A DNA stretch of 43,902 nucleotides, taken from positions 1-43,902 of the forward strand of contig JANXZA010000173.1 in NCBI GenBank assembly GCA_025355745.1, read 5' to 3'. Position numbers and translations under genes: made by a program. This DNA is from Rhizobacter sp. (GTDB lineage: Bacteria > Pseudomonadota > Gammaproteobacteria > Burkholderiales > Burkholderiaceae_C). Numbering within the stretch: the first letter of the stretch is position 1; the number at the start of each line of letters is the position of its first letter. Positions 27,766-36,162 of the stretch are shown one piece after another. The notes under the pieces are model-generated. The model saw only the letters and a program-made list of their open reading frames with translations. It was not told the DNA's origin and did not search any database.

Positions 27766-29847
27766 ATGACACCTCCCGAACCCCACATCCTGCGCTACAC
27801 CCGCTGGCTCGCCGCCGAGCGCGGCCTGCACTTCGACCCGACCACGCACGCCGGCTACGACGCGCTCTGGCGCTGGTCGGTTACCGACCTGCGCGCGTTC
27901 TGGGGTTCGATCTGGGCCTTCGCCGGCCTGCAATCGCCCACGCCGTTCGAGACCGTGCTGGTTGATGCCGTGATGCCCGGCGCACGCTGGTTCCCGGGCG
28001 CGCAGGTGAACTACGCGCAGCATGTTTTTTCGCACGCCGACGCGGCGCAGGCGGCCGGCCACCCGGCCATCGTGTTTCAGAACGAAGCCCTGCGAGAACG
28101 CGGTGAGCTGCAACAGATCGGCTGGCCTGAACTGCGCCGCCAGGTCGCCTCGCTCGCCGCTGCATTGCAACGCATGGGCGTGCAGCGCGGCGACCGCGTG
28201 GTCGCGTTCCTGCCGAACATCCCGCAAACGGTGGTGGCGTTTCTGGCGGTTGCCAGTCTGGGCGCGATCTGGTCGGTGTGCTCGCCCGACATGGGCCCGG
28301 TGGCGGTGCTCGACCGCTTCCGCCAGATCGAGCCCAAGGTGCTGATCGGCTGCGACGGCTACGCCTACGGCGGTGTCTCGCACGACCGCATGGACGTGCT
28401 GTGCGGCCTGCTCGACGGACTGCCGAGCGTGCGCGACGCGGTGCTGCTGCGCTACCAGGACGGTGCGGCCGACGCCGGCCGGCTCGCCGCGCCCGGGCGC
28501 ACCCTGCACGACTTCGCCGAACTCACGTCGGCGCAAGCGGCCTTCGCGCCTGCCTGGCTGCCCTTCGACCACCCGCTCTGGGTGGTCTATTCAAGCGGCA
28601 CCACCGGCCTGCCCAAGCCCATCGTCCACGGCCATGGCGGGGTGATGATCGAGGCGTTGAAGGCCGGCGCGCTGCACAACAACGTCGGCGCCAGCGCCCT
28701 CGGTGGCGACCGCTACTTCTGGTACAGCGCCACCGGCTGGATCATGTGGAACTCACAGCTCGGCGCGCTGCTCGGCGGCACGACGGTGTGCATGTTCGAC
28801 GGCAACCCGAGCGGGCGTCTCGGCGCGGCCGACTGGACCGTGTTGTGGCGCTTTGCGGCCGATGCCGGCGTGACCTTCTTCGGCGCCGGCGCGGCGTTCT
28901 TTGCATCCTGCCTGAAGGCCGGCATCGAACCTGCGACCGTGGCCGATCTGTCGCGGCTTCGGGCCATCGGCTCGACCGGCTCGCCGCTGGCGATCGACGC
29001 CTACGAGTGGGTTTACGCGCAGCTGCCGAAGGTCGATGGTCGCGACATCTGGCTAACGCCGATTTCAGGCGGTACCGACTTTGCCGGCGCCTTCGTCGCC
29101 GGCCTGCCGACACTGCCGGTGGTGGCCGGCGAGATGCAATGCCGCTGCCTCGGCGCGGCCGTCGAGGCCTGGGGCGAACCGGATGCCAGCGGCCGCAGCA
29201 GCGCGCTCGTCGATGAAGTCGGCGAGCTCGTCTGCATCCAGCCGATGCCCTCGATGCCGCTGTACTTCTGGGGCGACGCAGACGGTAAGCGCTACTTTGA
29301 GAGCTACTTCGACATGTACCCGGGCGTCTGGCGCCACGGCGACTGGATCCGCATCACCGCGCGCGGCGGCGCCATCATCTACGGCCGCTCCGACGCCACC
29401 ATCAACCGCCACGGCATCCGCATGGGAACGGCCGAGCTGTACCGCGCGGTCGAGCTGCTGCCGGAGGTGCTGGACAGCATCGTCGTCGACCTCGAATACC
29501 TCGGCCGCGAAAGCTATATGCCGCTGTTCGTCGTGCTGCGTGAGGGCCGCGTGCTCGACGCCGCGCTGACCCGGCAGATGAAGGCCGGCATCAAGGCCGC
29601 GCTGTCGGCCCGCCATGTGCCGAACGACATCTTCCAGGTGGCCGCAGTGCCGCGCACCTTGTCGGGCAAGAAGATGGAGCTGCCGCTGAAGAAGCTGCTG
29701 ATGGGCACGCCGGCCGAGCAGGTCTTCAAGCTCGATGCGATGGCGAACGCCTCGTGCGTGGCGTGGTTCGCGGAATTTGCGCGACAACGCGCGGTGGCGA
29801 CTGGCCGACCTGAGCCTGCGGTCTGGACTACAACGGCAGTTCGGTGA
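27766..29847 (+). CDS. Acetoacetate-CoA ligase (acetoacetyl-CoA synthetase)
   Basis: A 693-residue ANL-superfamily enzyme predicted to form acetoacetyl-CoA from acetoacetate, ATP and CoA. The long N-terminal cap (WSVTDLRAFWGSIWAFAGL, FPGAQVNYAQHVF) is typical of the acetoacetyl-CoA synthetase branch. Motifs are VVYSSGTTGLPKPIVHGHGG (about 274-293), YSATGWIMWNSQLG, ISGGTDFAGAF, HGDWIRITARGGAIIYGRSD, and the acetylation/catalytic lysine region TLSGKKMELPLKKLL. The ATG at 27766 matches the family N-terminus. In betaproteobacteria this enzyme commonly serves polyhydroxybutyrate or ketone-body use. The 3' end overlaps the convergent flavin reductase by 20 bp. Confidence 0.92.
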   Translation: MTPPEPHILRYTRWLAAERGLHFDPTTHAGYDALWRWSVTDLRAFWGSIWAFAGLQSPTPFETVLVDAVMPGARWFPGAQVNYAQHVFSHADAAQAAGHPAIVFQNEALRERGELQQIGWPELRRQVASLAAALQRMGVQRGDRVVAFLPNIPQTVVAFLAVASLGAIWSVCSPDMGPVAVLDRFRQIEPKVLIGCDGYAYGGVSHDRMDVLCGLLDGLPSVRDAVLLRYQDGAADAGRLAAPGRTLHDFAELTSAQAAFAPAWLPFDHPLWVVYSSGTTGLPKPIVHGHGGVMIEALKAGALHNNVGASALGGDRYFWYSATGWIMWNSQLGALLGGTTVCMFDGNPSGRLGAADWTVLWRFAADAGVTFFGAGAAFFASCLKAGIEPATVADLSRLRAIGSTGSPLAIDAYEWVYAQLPKVDGRDIWLTPISGGTDFAGAFVAGLPTLPVVAGEMQCRCLGAAVEAWGEPDASGRSSALVDEVGELVCIQPMPSMPLYFWGDADGKRYFESYFDMYPGVWRHGDWIRITARGGAIIYGRSDATINRHGIRMGTAELYRAVELLPEVLDSIVVDLEYLGRESYMPLFVVLREGRVLDAALTRQMKAGIKAALSARHVPNDIFQVAAVPRTLSGKKMELPLKKLLMGTPAEQVFKLDAMANASCVAWFAEFARQRAVATGRPEPAVWTTTAVR

Positions 29848-30337
29848 AGTAGCGCCCACCGTGGAAGATCAGCGGCTGCGCGCCGGCGCGCTGCTCGCAG
29901 CGCTCCACCTCGCCGACGAAGATGACGTGGTCGCCCTCCTCATAGCGGCTTCGATTGAAGCATTCGAACACTGCGGCTGCGCCCTCAAGAATCAACGCAC
30001 CGCCGGCGCCTTCGCGGAACGACAGACCCTCGAACCGGTCGGCCGCCTTGCTCGCGAAACGTTCGGCCAGCGCGTGCTGGTCGGCCGCGAGGATGTTGAT
30101 CGCGTAGTGCGAACCGCGCTCGAAGGCCGGCATCGAACCGGCGCTGCGCGCCAGGCTCCACAGCACCAGCGGCGGCGTCAGCGAGACCGAGTTGAACGAG
30201 TTCGCGGTCAGGCCCACGGGCACGCCGTCGGCGCCGCGCGCGGTGACGATCGTCACGCCGGTGGCGAACATGCCGAGTGCGGCGCGGAAGTCGGGGATCG
30301 AGAAGCTGGGGGCGAGCGCGCGGCGCGGGGGGTTCAT
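29828..30337 (-). CDS. Flavin reductase-like FMN-binding protein
   Basis: A 169-residue member of the flavin_reduct family (HpaC/RutF type). Landmarks are FRAALGMFATGVTIVTARG, VGLTANSFNSVSLTPPLVL, INILAADQHALAERFAS and the GDH signature YEEGDHVIFVGEVE. Such proteins reduce FMN or FAD with NAD(P)H for a partner monooxygenase, or act as small flavin enzymes. The ATG at 30337 was chosen over a GTG 39 nt upstream. No monooxygenase gene adjoins it, so the partner is unknown. Confidence 0.88.
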   Translation of the reverse strand: MNPPRRALAPSFSIPDFRAALGMFATGVTIVTARGADGVPVGLTANSFNSVSLTPPLVLWSLARSAGSMPAFERGSHYAINILAADQHALAERFASKAADRFEGLSFREGAGGALILEGAAAVFECFNRSRYEEGDHVIFVGEVERCEQRAGAQPLIFHGGRYFTELPL

Positions 30338-30369
30338 GGAGCGATTGTCCGAGATTCGGTCCGGCTCGG

Positions 30370-30398
30370 CTGACACCCGAACGCGCGGCGCCTAGACT
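30370..30398 (+). promoter_or_regulatory. Sigma-70-like promoter of the DinB-family gene
   Basis: CTGACA (30370-30375), an exact 17-bp spacer and TAGACT (30393-30398) make the best promoter match in the window. The expected start point falls on or one base before the ATG at 30406, implying a leaderless mRNA. Confidence 0.6.
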
Positions 30399-30405
30399 GC
30401 GCGCC

Positions 30406-30993
30406 ATGGACCCGCTCGCCCACCACCTGCTGACCCAGGCCTACAACAACGCCTGGGCGAATCGCCGGCTGTTGGGCGCCTGCGGGGTGCTGAGCCAGGT
30501 GGAGTTTGCGGCGCCGCGAACTGGTTTTTTCCCGTCGATCAAGGCGACCCTGAATCACAACCTCACCGTTGATGGGTACTACATCGATGCGATCGAGCGC
30601 AGCCGCGTCAGCGCGCCGGTGAACCCTGACTTCCTCGCTTTCTTCGAGCCCGAACAGCCGTTCGAGACGTGCGAGGCACTGCAGGTGGCTCAAACCGTGA
30701 GCGACCATCGGCTGATCGCGTTGTGCCAGGCGCTCGATGCACCGGCTTTGACGAGCCACGTCGCCGTGCCGCGCAGCGCCGGCGTCCACATCGAGCCGAT
30801 CGTGCGGCTGCTCGCGCACCTGTTTCAGCATCAGATTCACCATCGCGGCCAGGTGCACGGCATGCTGTCGGCAACCCGCATCGCGCCGCCGCAGCTCGAC
30901 GAATTCTTCTGCGCCAACGAGGCCGCGCTGCGCGTGGCGGATTTCACGGCGCTCGGCTTTTCCGAGGCCGCCATCTGGCCCCGGGCGGAATAG
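30406..30993 (+). CDS. DinB-family protein
   Basis: A 195-residue four-helix DinB/YfiT-like protein. The metal-site histidines appear as KATLNHNLTVDGYYIDAIE (His about 49) and LFQHQIHHRGQVHGML (about 140-155), the usual HxxxHRGQ pattern. Many relatives are bacillithiol- or glutathione-type S-transferases or of unknown role. It is not the DNA polymerase DinB. It is divergent from the flavin reductase gene and followed 27 bp later by an ECF sigma gene on the same strand. Confidence 0.88.
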   Translation: MDPLAHHLLTQAYNNAWANRRLLGACGVLSQVEFAAPRTGFFPSIKATLNHNLTVDGYYIDAIERSRVSAPVNPDFLAFFEPEQPFETCEALQVAQTVSDHRLIALCQALDAPALTSHVAVPRSAGVHIEPIVRLLAHLFQHQIHHRGQVHGMLSATRIAPPQLDEFFCANEAALRVADFTALGFSEAAIWPRAE

Positions 30994-31020
30994 GCGCGCC
31001 GGCCCTGGCGTACACCTAAC

Positions 31021-31563
31021 GTGGACGCACCCACTGCCTTTCGCCAGCAGCTGCTGGGCGCGATCCCGCGTCTGCGCCGTTACGCACGCTCGCTGGTGTT
31101 CGACGCGGGCGCGACCGACGATCTGGTGCAGACCGCGCTCGAACGCGCGCTGGCGCACTGGCACCAGTTCGACCAGCGCCGAGACATTCTGGTGTGGACG
31201 ATCAGCATCGCCCACAACGCCTACATGGACGACCGCCGCCGCAACGCCCGCTTCAATTTCGTCACGCCGCATGAATCTCAGCCCGATCCGCTGCACGACG
31301 TGGCCGACGCTGCCAGCCCCGACATCGGCCTGCGCATCGACCTGATGGCGGCCCTGGCTCAATTGCCGGCCGAGCAGCGCGAGCCGCTGCTGCTGGTCGC
31401 GCTCGAACAGTTTTCGTATGCCGAGTGCGCCGAGGTGCTGCGGGTGCCGATCGGCACCGTGATGTCGCGCATCTCGCGCGGCCGCGTCGCACTGCGCGCC
31501 CTGCTTGACGGCGTGCCGGCGCGCGCGCTGCACGCTGGCGCGGCGTTGCGTCGCGTCGTCTGA
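31021..31563 (+). CDS. ECF-type RNA polymerase sigma factor
   Basis: A 180-residue sigma factor with region 2 (LVFDAGATDDLVQTALERAL and VWTISIAHNAYMDDRRR) and region 4 (LPAEQREPLLLVALEQFSYA then VLRVPIGTVMSRISRGRVAL). The start is GTG at 31021, which aligns with the family N-terminus (TAFRQQLLGAIPRLRRYARS). The following gene encodes a membrane anti-sigma-like protein, separated by a 67-bp gap that contains a 7-bp tandem repeat. This is a standard sigma/anti-sigma pair. The inducing signal is unknown. Confidence 0.92.
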   Translation: MDAPTAFRQQLLGAIPRLRRYARSLVFDAGATDDLVQTALERALAHWHQFDQRRDILVWTISIAHNAYMDDRRRNARFNFVTPHESQPDPLHDVADAASPDIGLRIDLMAALAQLPAEQREPLLLVALEQFSYAECAEVLRVPIGTVMSRISRGRVALRALLDGVPARALHAGAALRRVV

Positions 31564-31570
31564 TCTTCGA

Positions 31571-31605
31571 CCTCTGATCTCTGATTTCTGACCTCTGACC
31601 TCTTC
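31571..31605 (+). repeat. 7-bp tandem repeat between sigma and anti-sigma genes
   Basis: Heptamers CCTCTGA, TCTCTGA, TTTCTGA, CCTCTGA and a partial CCTCTTC run head to tail. The repeat fills half of the intergenic gap in the operon. Confidence 0.8.
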
Positions 31606-31630
31606 TGTATCCGTTGCCCTTCGACATGCC

Positions 31631-32497
31631 ATGAGCGCTCCTTTCGACGACACCCTGCTGCACACCTGGCTCGACGGCGAATTGCCGCCCGAGCGGCGCG
31701 CCGAAGTCGACGCTTGGCTGCTCGAGCACCCGGACGACGCGGCGCGCGTGCGCTTGTGGGCTGCCGACGCGCAAGCGCTGCGCCAACATTTCGACCCAGT
31801 GCTCGACGAGGCCGTGCCGCAGGCGCTGACGCAGGTCGTCTGGCGCAAGGCACCGCAGACCCTGGCGATGCCGGGCCAAGGCTGGCTGCGCTGGGCCGCC
31901 GTGCTGGCAGTGTTCGCGCTCGGTGGCGCGGCCGGTGCGGCCGTGATGTGGCGCTTCCAGCCCGCGCCGGTGGAGGCGCTGGCGCGTGCCGACGAGCCGG
32001 CCTGGGTGCAACGTGCAGCCGTGGCGCATGCGGTGTACGTGCCCGAGGTGCGCCATCCGGTCGAGGTGAAGGCGCAGGAAGAACATTTGAGCCGCTGGCT
32101 CACGAAGCGGCTCGACGTGCCGGTGAAGCTGTTCGACCTGCGGGCCCAGGGCTTCGAGCTGGTCGGTGGCCGCTTGCTTCCGGATGCCACCGGGCCGAGC
32201 GCGCAGTTGATGTACCAGGCGGTGGATGTGAACGGCAGCGGTGTGAGTCGCGCGAGCGGCGCCGGCCCGGCGCCGAAGCCGGTGCGCGTCACGGTCTATC
32301 TGCGCAAGCCCGACAGCGCCACGCCCGCCGCCTTCCGCTATGAGCAGCAAGGCGAGACCGGGCTGTTCTACTGGGTCGAAGGGCGCAGCGCGCAGGGCGG
32401 GCCGTGCGGCTACGCGCTGGTCGGTGCACTGCCTCGCGCGCAATTGTTGGCGCTGGCGGAGGCGATCTACAAGCAAGGGCCGGGCGAGCCACCTTAG
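31631..32497 (+). CDS. Transmembrane anti-sigma factor
   Basis: A 288-residue protein partnering the upstream sigma factor. The cytoplasmic N-terminus (about 1-80) resembles an anti-sigma domain (LHTWLDGELPPERRAEVDAW) but lacks the HxxxCxxC zinc motif. One transmembrane helix (about 85-108, WAAVLAVFALGGAAGAAVMW) leads to a periplasmic domain (about 110-285) with LSRWLTKRLDVPVKLFDLRAQ and a C-terminal segment YALVGALPRAQLLALAEAIY. This matches the RskA/ChrR-neighbour type of membrane anti-sigma proteins common in Burkholderiales. Membrane topology supports sensing an envelope signal. Confidence 0.85.
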   Translation: MSAPFDDTLLHTWLDGELPPERRAEVDAWLLEHPDDAARVRLWAADAQALRQHFDPVLDEAVPQALTQVVWRKAPQTLAMPGQGWLRWAAVLAVFALGGAAGAAVMWRFQPAPVEALARADEPAWVQRAAVAHAVYVPEVRHPVEVKAQEEHLSRWLTKRLDVPVKLFDLRAQGFELVGGRLLPDATGPSAQLMYQAVDVNGSGVSRASGAGPAPKPVRVTVYLRKPDSATPAAFRYEQQGETGLFYWVEGRSAQGGPCGYALVGALPRAQLLALAEAIYKQGPGEPP

Positions 32498-32511
32498 GGG
32501 TCTTTTTTTAT

Positions 32512-32690
32512 TCCCTCTCCCTCTGGGAGGGCTGGGGGCGAAGCGGGGCTTTCGAGCCGCACGCGGCGAGCCCGCGCAGCGGTCCGGGCTTGCAAGCCCG
32601 GACGCGCACTGCAAGTGAGGGCCCGCGCTGCTCAGGTCTGGCGCGGCCCGCCCCTCACCCCCACCCTCTCCCCAAAGGGGCGAGGGAGCA
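32512..32690. repeat. Nested inverted-repeat element before the AmpG-like gene
   Basis: The outer arms are CCCTCTCCCTCTGGGAGGGC-like sequence on the left and, on the right, CACCCTCTCCCCAAAGGGGC plus GAGGGAG, partly complementary over about 35 bp. Inside lies a perfect 22-bp palindrome at 32582-32603 (half-site GTCCGGGCTTG). There is no ORF. It looks like a miniature mobile or REP-type element and shares CCCTCTCC arms with 27672-27695. Confidence 0.5.
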
Positions 32691-32704
32691 ACAGGGCCGC
32701 TCCA

Positions 32705-32710
32705 TAGAAT
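32705..32710 (+). promoter_or_regulatory. Possible -10 box, leaderless start for the AmpG-like gene
   Basis: TAGAAT ends 7 nt before the ATG at 32718, with no clear -35. If used, the transcript would begin at the start codon, which would rule out the alternative ATG at 32709. Confidence 0.35.
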
Positions 32711-32717
32711 GCCGGCC

Positions 32718-34331
32718 ATGACCTCACCGGCCGGCCGCGCTGCCATTCCCTCACGCCTGAACGCTGCCGCCCTGCACCGCCTTGCCGTCGTCATGGTGCT
32801 CGGCTTTGCCTCTGGATTGCCACTGGCGTTGACGGGCCAGGCGATGCAGGCCTGGCTCAGCGTCGAAGGCGTCGATGTGGCGACGATCGGCTTCCTCAGC
32901 CTGGTCGGCCTGCCCTACACCTTCAAGTTCCTGTGGGCGCCGCTGATGGACCGCTTCGAGCTGCCCGGCCTCGGCCGGCGCCGCGGCTGGCTGGTGCTGA
33001 CGCAGCTCGCGCTGGCCGGCGCACTGCTGTGGATGGCCGCCACCTCGCCCACCGGCGCGACGCGCGGCTTCGCGCTGGTGGCGGTGCTGGTGGCGTTTTT
33101 GTCGGCCTCGCAGGACGTGGTGATCGACGCCTACCGCACCGACCTGCTGGCCGCCAGTGAGCGCGGCCTCGGCGCGTCGATGGGCGTGCTCGGCTACCGG
33201 CTGGCGATGATCTTGTCGGGCGGCATCGCGCTGATCTGGGTCGACCCGACGCAGGGCGGCGGCTGGAGCTGGCCGAGCGTGTACCGCTTCATGGCCGGGG
33301 TGATGGTGGTGGCAGCGTTCGTCTCGGCACTGGCCTTGCCGAAGTTGCCTAGGTTGTCGAAGCTGCCGCACGCCGCCGCGCCGGTCAGCGCGGCGCGGCG
33401 CGATGTGCTCGGCTTCCTCGCAGTGCTGGCGGCGGTGGCGCTCGGCGTCGTCGTCAGCGACTGGCTCGGCCCGCCGATCGCCCGCGCGCTGATGGCGCCG
33501 CTGTTCGCTGGCAGCACGGTCGCCGCGCCGCTGCAAGCCAAGTGGACCGACCTCGCGGCGCTGGTGCTCGGCATCGCCTTCACGCTGCCGCTGGCCGCGT
33601 GGGCGGCGCGCGCTGCCCGCTTCGAGACCTTGCTGGGCGGCCTGCGCAGCTACTTCTCGCAGCGCGGCGCGGCCGCCTTCCTGGCCTTCATAGTGCTCTA
33701 CAAGCTCGGCGATGTGTTCGCCGGTTCGTTGATGACACCGTTCCTGTTGCAGGCGATGGCCTACAGCACCGCCGAGGTCGGCGTGGTCAACAAGGTGATC
33801 GGCCTGTGGCTGACGATCGGCGGCGCACTGATCGGCGGCGCGCTGATGCTGCGGCTCGGCCTGTGGCGTGCGCTGCTGATCTTCGGCATCCTCCAGATGG
33901 TCTCGAACCTCGGGTTCTGGTGGCTCGCGGTGAACGGCCGCGGCGTGCTGCCGGGCCTGACGATCCCGGCCTTCGACTGGGGCTTCGTGAAGCTCATCCA
34001 CGCCACCCCGGTCGACGGCGGCCTGTTGCTCGTGATCGCGTGCGAGAACCTGGCCAGCGGCATGGGCACGGCGGCCTTCGTCGCCTTCCTGATGAGCTTG
34101 TGCAACCAGCGCTTCACAGCCACGCAGTTCGCGCTGCTGAGCGCCTTCGCGTCGGTCGGCCGGGTCTGGGTCGGTCCGCTCGCCGGCGTGCTGGCCGAGT
34201 CGATCGGCTGGCCGGCGTTCTTCATCGTTTCCACGCTCGCCGCGCTGCCGGCCCTGGTCATGCTGTGGTGGCTGCGCGCGCCGGTGCGGGCGCTGGAATA
34301 CGATGCGAGCGCGCCGCTGCTGGACGACTGA
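32718..34331 (+). CDS. AmpG-like MFS permease
   Basis: A 537-residue polytopic protein, about 12-14 membrane helices, of the AmpG branch of the major facilitator superfamily. Signatures are VMVLGFASGLPLALTGQAMQ, LVGLPYTFKFLWAPLMDRF, LSASQDVVIDAYRTDLL, GYRLAMILSGGIALIW and the late ENLASGMGTAAFVAFLMSLC. AmpG carries anhydromuropeptides from cell-wall turnover into the cytoplasm for recycling. The ATG at 32718 is preferred because TAGAAT overlaps the alternative ATG at 32709. An M48 protease gene follows after 37 bp. Confidence 0.9.
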   Translation: MTSPAGRAAIPSRLNAAALHRLAVVMVLGFASGLPLALTGQAMQAWLSVEGVDVATIGFLSLVGLPYTFKFLWAPLMDRFELPGLGRRRGWLVLTQLALAGALLWMAATSPTGATRGFALVAVLVAFLSASQDVVIDAYRTDLLAASERGLGASMGVLGYRLAMILSGGIALIWVDPTQGGGWSWPSVYRFMAGVMVVAAFVSALALPKLPRLSKLPHAAAPVSAARRDVLGFLAVLAAVALGVVVSDWLGPPIARALMAPLFAGSTVAAPLQAKWTDLAALVLGIAFTLPLAAWAARAARFETLLGGLRSYFSQRGAAAFLAFIVLYKLGDVFAGSLMTPFLLQAMAYSTAEVGVVNKVIGLWLTIGGALIGGALMLRLGLWRALLIFGILQMVSNLGFWWLAVNGRGVLPGLTIPAFDWGFVKLIHATPVDGGLLLVIACENLASGMGTAAFVAFLMSLCNQRFTATQFALLSAFASVGRVWVGPLAGVLAESIGWPAFFIVSTLAALPALVMLWWLRAPVRALEYDASAPLLDD

Positions 34332-34368
34332 AATCAGCGGCCCCGACCGATCCAATGCGCCTCACTCC

Positions 34369-35331
34369 ATGAGCCCGAACCCCATGCACGTCACCCCACT
34401 TCATCGCCCCTGTTTGCCCGCCGCCGGCCGCGTGCCGGGCTGCGGTTGCGCCCTGCACTCGCGCCGCCTGTTTACCGGCGGCCTGCTCGTCGCCGGCAGC
34501 GCGCTGTGGGCGCCGGCGTGGGCCCGCGAGGGCGTGGAGGTGGGCCCGAAATCGAGCCTCGCAAAACTCGTCTCGGCGGAACAGGTCGAGCAGGCGGGCA
34601 TTCAGCAGTACGTCCAGATGCGCCAGCAAGCGGCGCAGCAAGGCGCGCTGGCGCCGGACGGCCATCCGCAGGTGGTGCGGCTGCGCGCCATCGCCCAGCG
34701 CATCATCCCGTACACCTATGAGTGGAACGAGCGGGCGCGCCAGTGGCGCTGGGAAGTGAACCTGATCGGCAGCAAGCAGATCAACGCCTTCTGCCTGCCG
34801 GGCGGCAAGATCGCTTTCTACTACGGCATCCTCGACCAGTTGAAGCTGACCGACGACGAGGTGGCGATGGTGATGGGCCACGAGATGACCCACGCGCTGC
34901 GTGAGCACGCCCGCGAGCGCATGGGCAAGACGATGGCCACCCGCGGCGCCATCGAGCTCGGCTCGGCCCTGCTCGGCCTGGGCAACGGCGGGCGCTACCT
35001 GGCCGACATGGGCGGCCAGCTGCTGACGCTGAAGTTCGGCCGCGAAGACGAGTCCGAGGCCGACCTGGTCGGCCTGGAACTCGCCGCCCGCGCCGGCTAC
35101 GACCCGCATGCCGGCGTGACGCTGTGGCAAAAGATGGCGGCGGCCAACAAGGGCGCGCCGGCGCAATGGCTGAGCACGCACCCGTCGGGCCCGACGCGCA
35201 TTCACGACATCGAGGTGAACCTGCCGAAAGTCGAGCCGCTGTATGCCAAGGCGGCGCGCCCGGCGCAGCGCTTCGAGGCGCCGCGTGGCGCGCCACCGAA
35301 ACCGGTGGACGGGGCGCGCAGCGGCAGCTGA
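34369..35331 (+). CDS. M48-family metallopeptidase (exported)
   Basis: A 320-residue peptidase of the BepA/LoiP-like M48 group. An N-terminal export signal with a Tat-like SRRLFTGGLLVAGSALWAPA (about 28-50) precedes the catalytic domain. The zinc motif is HEMTH (about 171-175, MVMGHEMTHALREHARERM) and the third ligand lies in ESEAD (E228). Earlier, NAFCLPGGKIAFYYGIL is the usual active-site strand. The C-terminus WLSTHPSGPTRIHDIE is family typical. A second in-frame ATG lies at 34384. Its likely role is envelope protein quality control. It may be co-transcribed with the AmpG-like gene. Confidence 0.9.
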   Translation: MSPNPMHVTPLHRPCLPAAGRVPGCGCALHSRRLFTGGLLVAGSALWAPAWAREGVEVGPKSSLAKLVSAEQVEQAGIQQYVQMRQQAAQQGALAPDGHPQVVRLRAIAQRIIPYTYEWNERARQWRWEVNLIGSKQINAFCLPGGKIAFYYGILDQLKLTDDEVAMVMGHEMTHALREHARERMGKTMATRGAIELGSALLGLGNGGRYLADMGGQLLTLKFGREDESEADLVGLELAARAGYDPHAGVTLWQKMAAANKGAPAQWLSTHPSGPTRIHDIEVNLPKVEPLYAKAARPAQRFEAPRGAPPKPVDGARSGS

Positions 35332-35373
35332 AGGGCGGCGGCCAGCGCGGAGTTGCGCAAGCACGCGCTCGAG

Positions 35374-36039
35374 CTACCAGCGCGCCGGCAGCGTGCGAAG
35401 CAATATCAGCGCGTCAGCGTCGGGGCGCAAATACCCGCCCCCTTCCAGATCCTTCATCAAACGGCTCACCATCTCGCGCGAACAGCCGAGCCGGTTTGCC
35501 ATCGCCTGGTGCGTGAGCCGCTCGGCGATCAGCCGCGTGCCATCGGCCTGCGGCATGGCGAGCGTGTTGAGCAGTGAGGCCAGCCGTGCATACACATCGT
35601 CAAGCGCCAGTTGCTTGGTGCTCAGCGTGGCGGCGCGGGCACGGTGGATCACCTTGGCGAGCAGGTCGAAGGCGAACTCGGGGTGGTCGGAAATGTGCTG
35701 CAGCAGGGTCTGGCGGGTCACCAGCGCGCACGCGGTGGGCTCCAGCGTGATCACGCTGGCCGAGCGCGGGCCGCCGTCCAGGATGATTTCGCCGAGGTAC
35801 TCGCCGGGGCCGTAGGTGCCGTAGGTGATTTCGCGGCCGTTGTCGGCGCTGCCGAACACTCGCACGCGCCCGGCCAGCAGCACGAACAACGTGTCGCCCT
35901 GCGCGCCTTCGTGGATCAGGGTCACGCCCTTGCGATAGCGCTTCAGTTCGCCGCGCAGGGCGAGCCGCCGCAACGCTTCGGGCAAGACTGCATAGGGGTC
36001 TGTTGTCGGCTCGGCGGGCTGGGGCTTGGGCAAGGGCAT
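35374..36039 (-). CDS. Crp/Fnr-family transcriptional regulator
   Basis: A 221-residue regulator with an N-terminal cyclic-nucleotide-like beta-roll (LKRYRKGVTLIHEGAQGDTL, YGPGEYLGEIILDGGPRSAS), a dimerisation helix (FDLLAKVIHRARAATLSTKQ), and a C-terminal winged helix-turn-helix (LTHQAMANRLGCSREMVSRL). It lacks the Fnr N-terminal cysteine cluster, so it is not an iron-sulfur oxygen sensor of that kind. The start is uncertain: ATG 36039, or GTG 36051 which lies inside a perfect inverted repeat. Neither has a good ribosome-binding site. The palindrome at the start suggests autoregulation or a translational hairpin. Confidence 0.88.
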   Translation of the reverse strand: MPLPKPQPAEPTTDPYAVLPEALRRLALRGELKRYRKGVTLIHEGAQGDTLFVLLAGRVRVFGSADNGREITYGTYGPGEYLGEIILDGGPRSASVITLEPTACALVTRQTLLQHISDHPEFAFDLLAKVIHRARAATLSTKQLALDDVYARLASLLNTLAMPQADGTRLIAERLTHQAMANRLGCSREMVSRLMKDLEGGGYLRPDADALILLRTLPARW

Positions 36040-36042
36040 TGG

Positions 36043-36076
36043 CTGCGCCACCGCCCGTGAATGGGCGGTGGCGCAG
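36043..36076. promoter_or_regulatory. Perfect 14-bp inverted repeat at the Crp/Fnr start
   Basis: CTGCGCCACCGCCC and GGGCGGTGGCGCAG are exact complements separated by GTGAAT. The left edge lies 3 bp from the ATG at 36039. No T-run follows on either strand, so it is not an intrinsic terminator. It could be an operator or an RNA hairpin over the initiation region. Confidence 0.8.
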
Positions 36077-36162
36077 ACCGCATGCTACTCAGGCGGCCCG
36101 GTTTGCGCTGTCACTTTGCCGCATCGAATCGCGTTCGACAGCACCATCGGACCGCGCGCCCT

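Noticed and set aside
30406-30993. DNA polymerase IV (DinB) assignment
   Set aside because: The DinB family name refers to a YfiT-like four-helix protein; no polymerase motifs are present.
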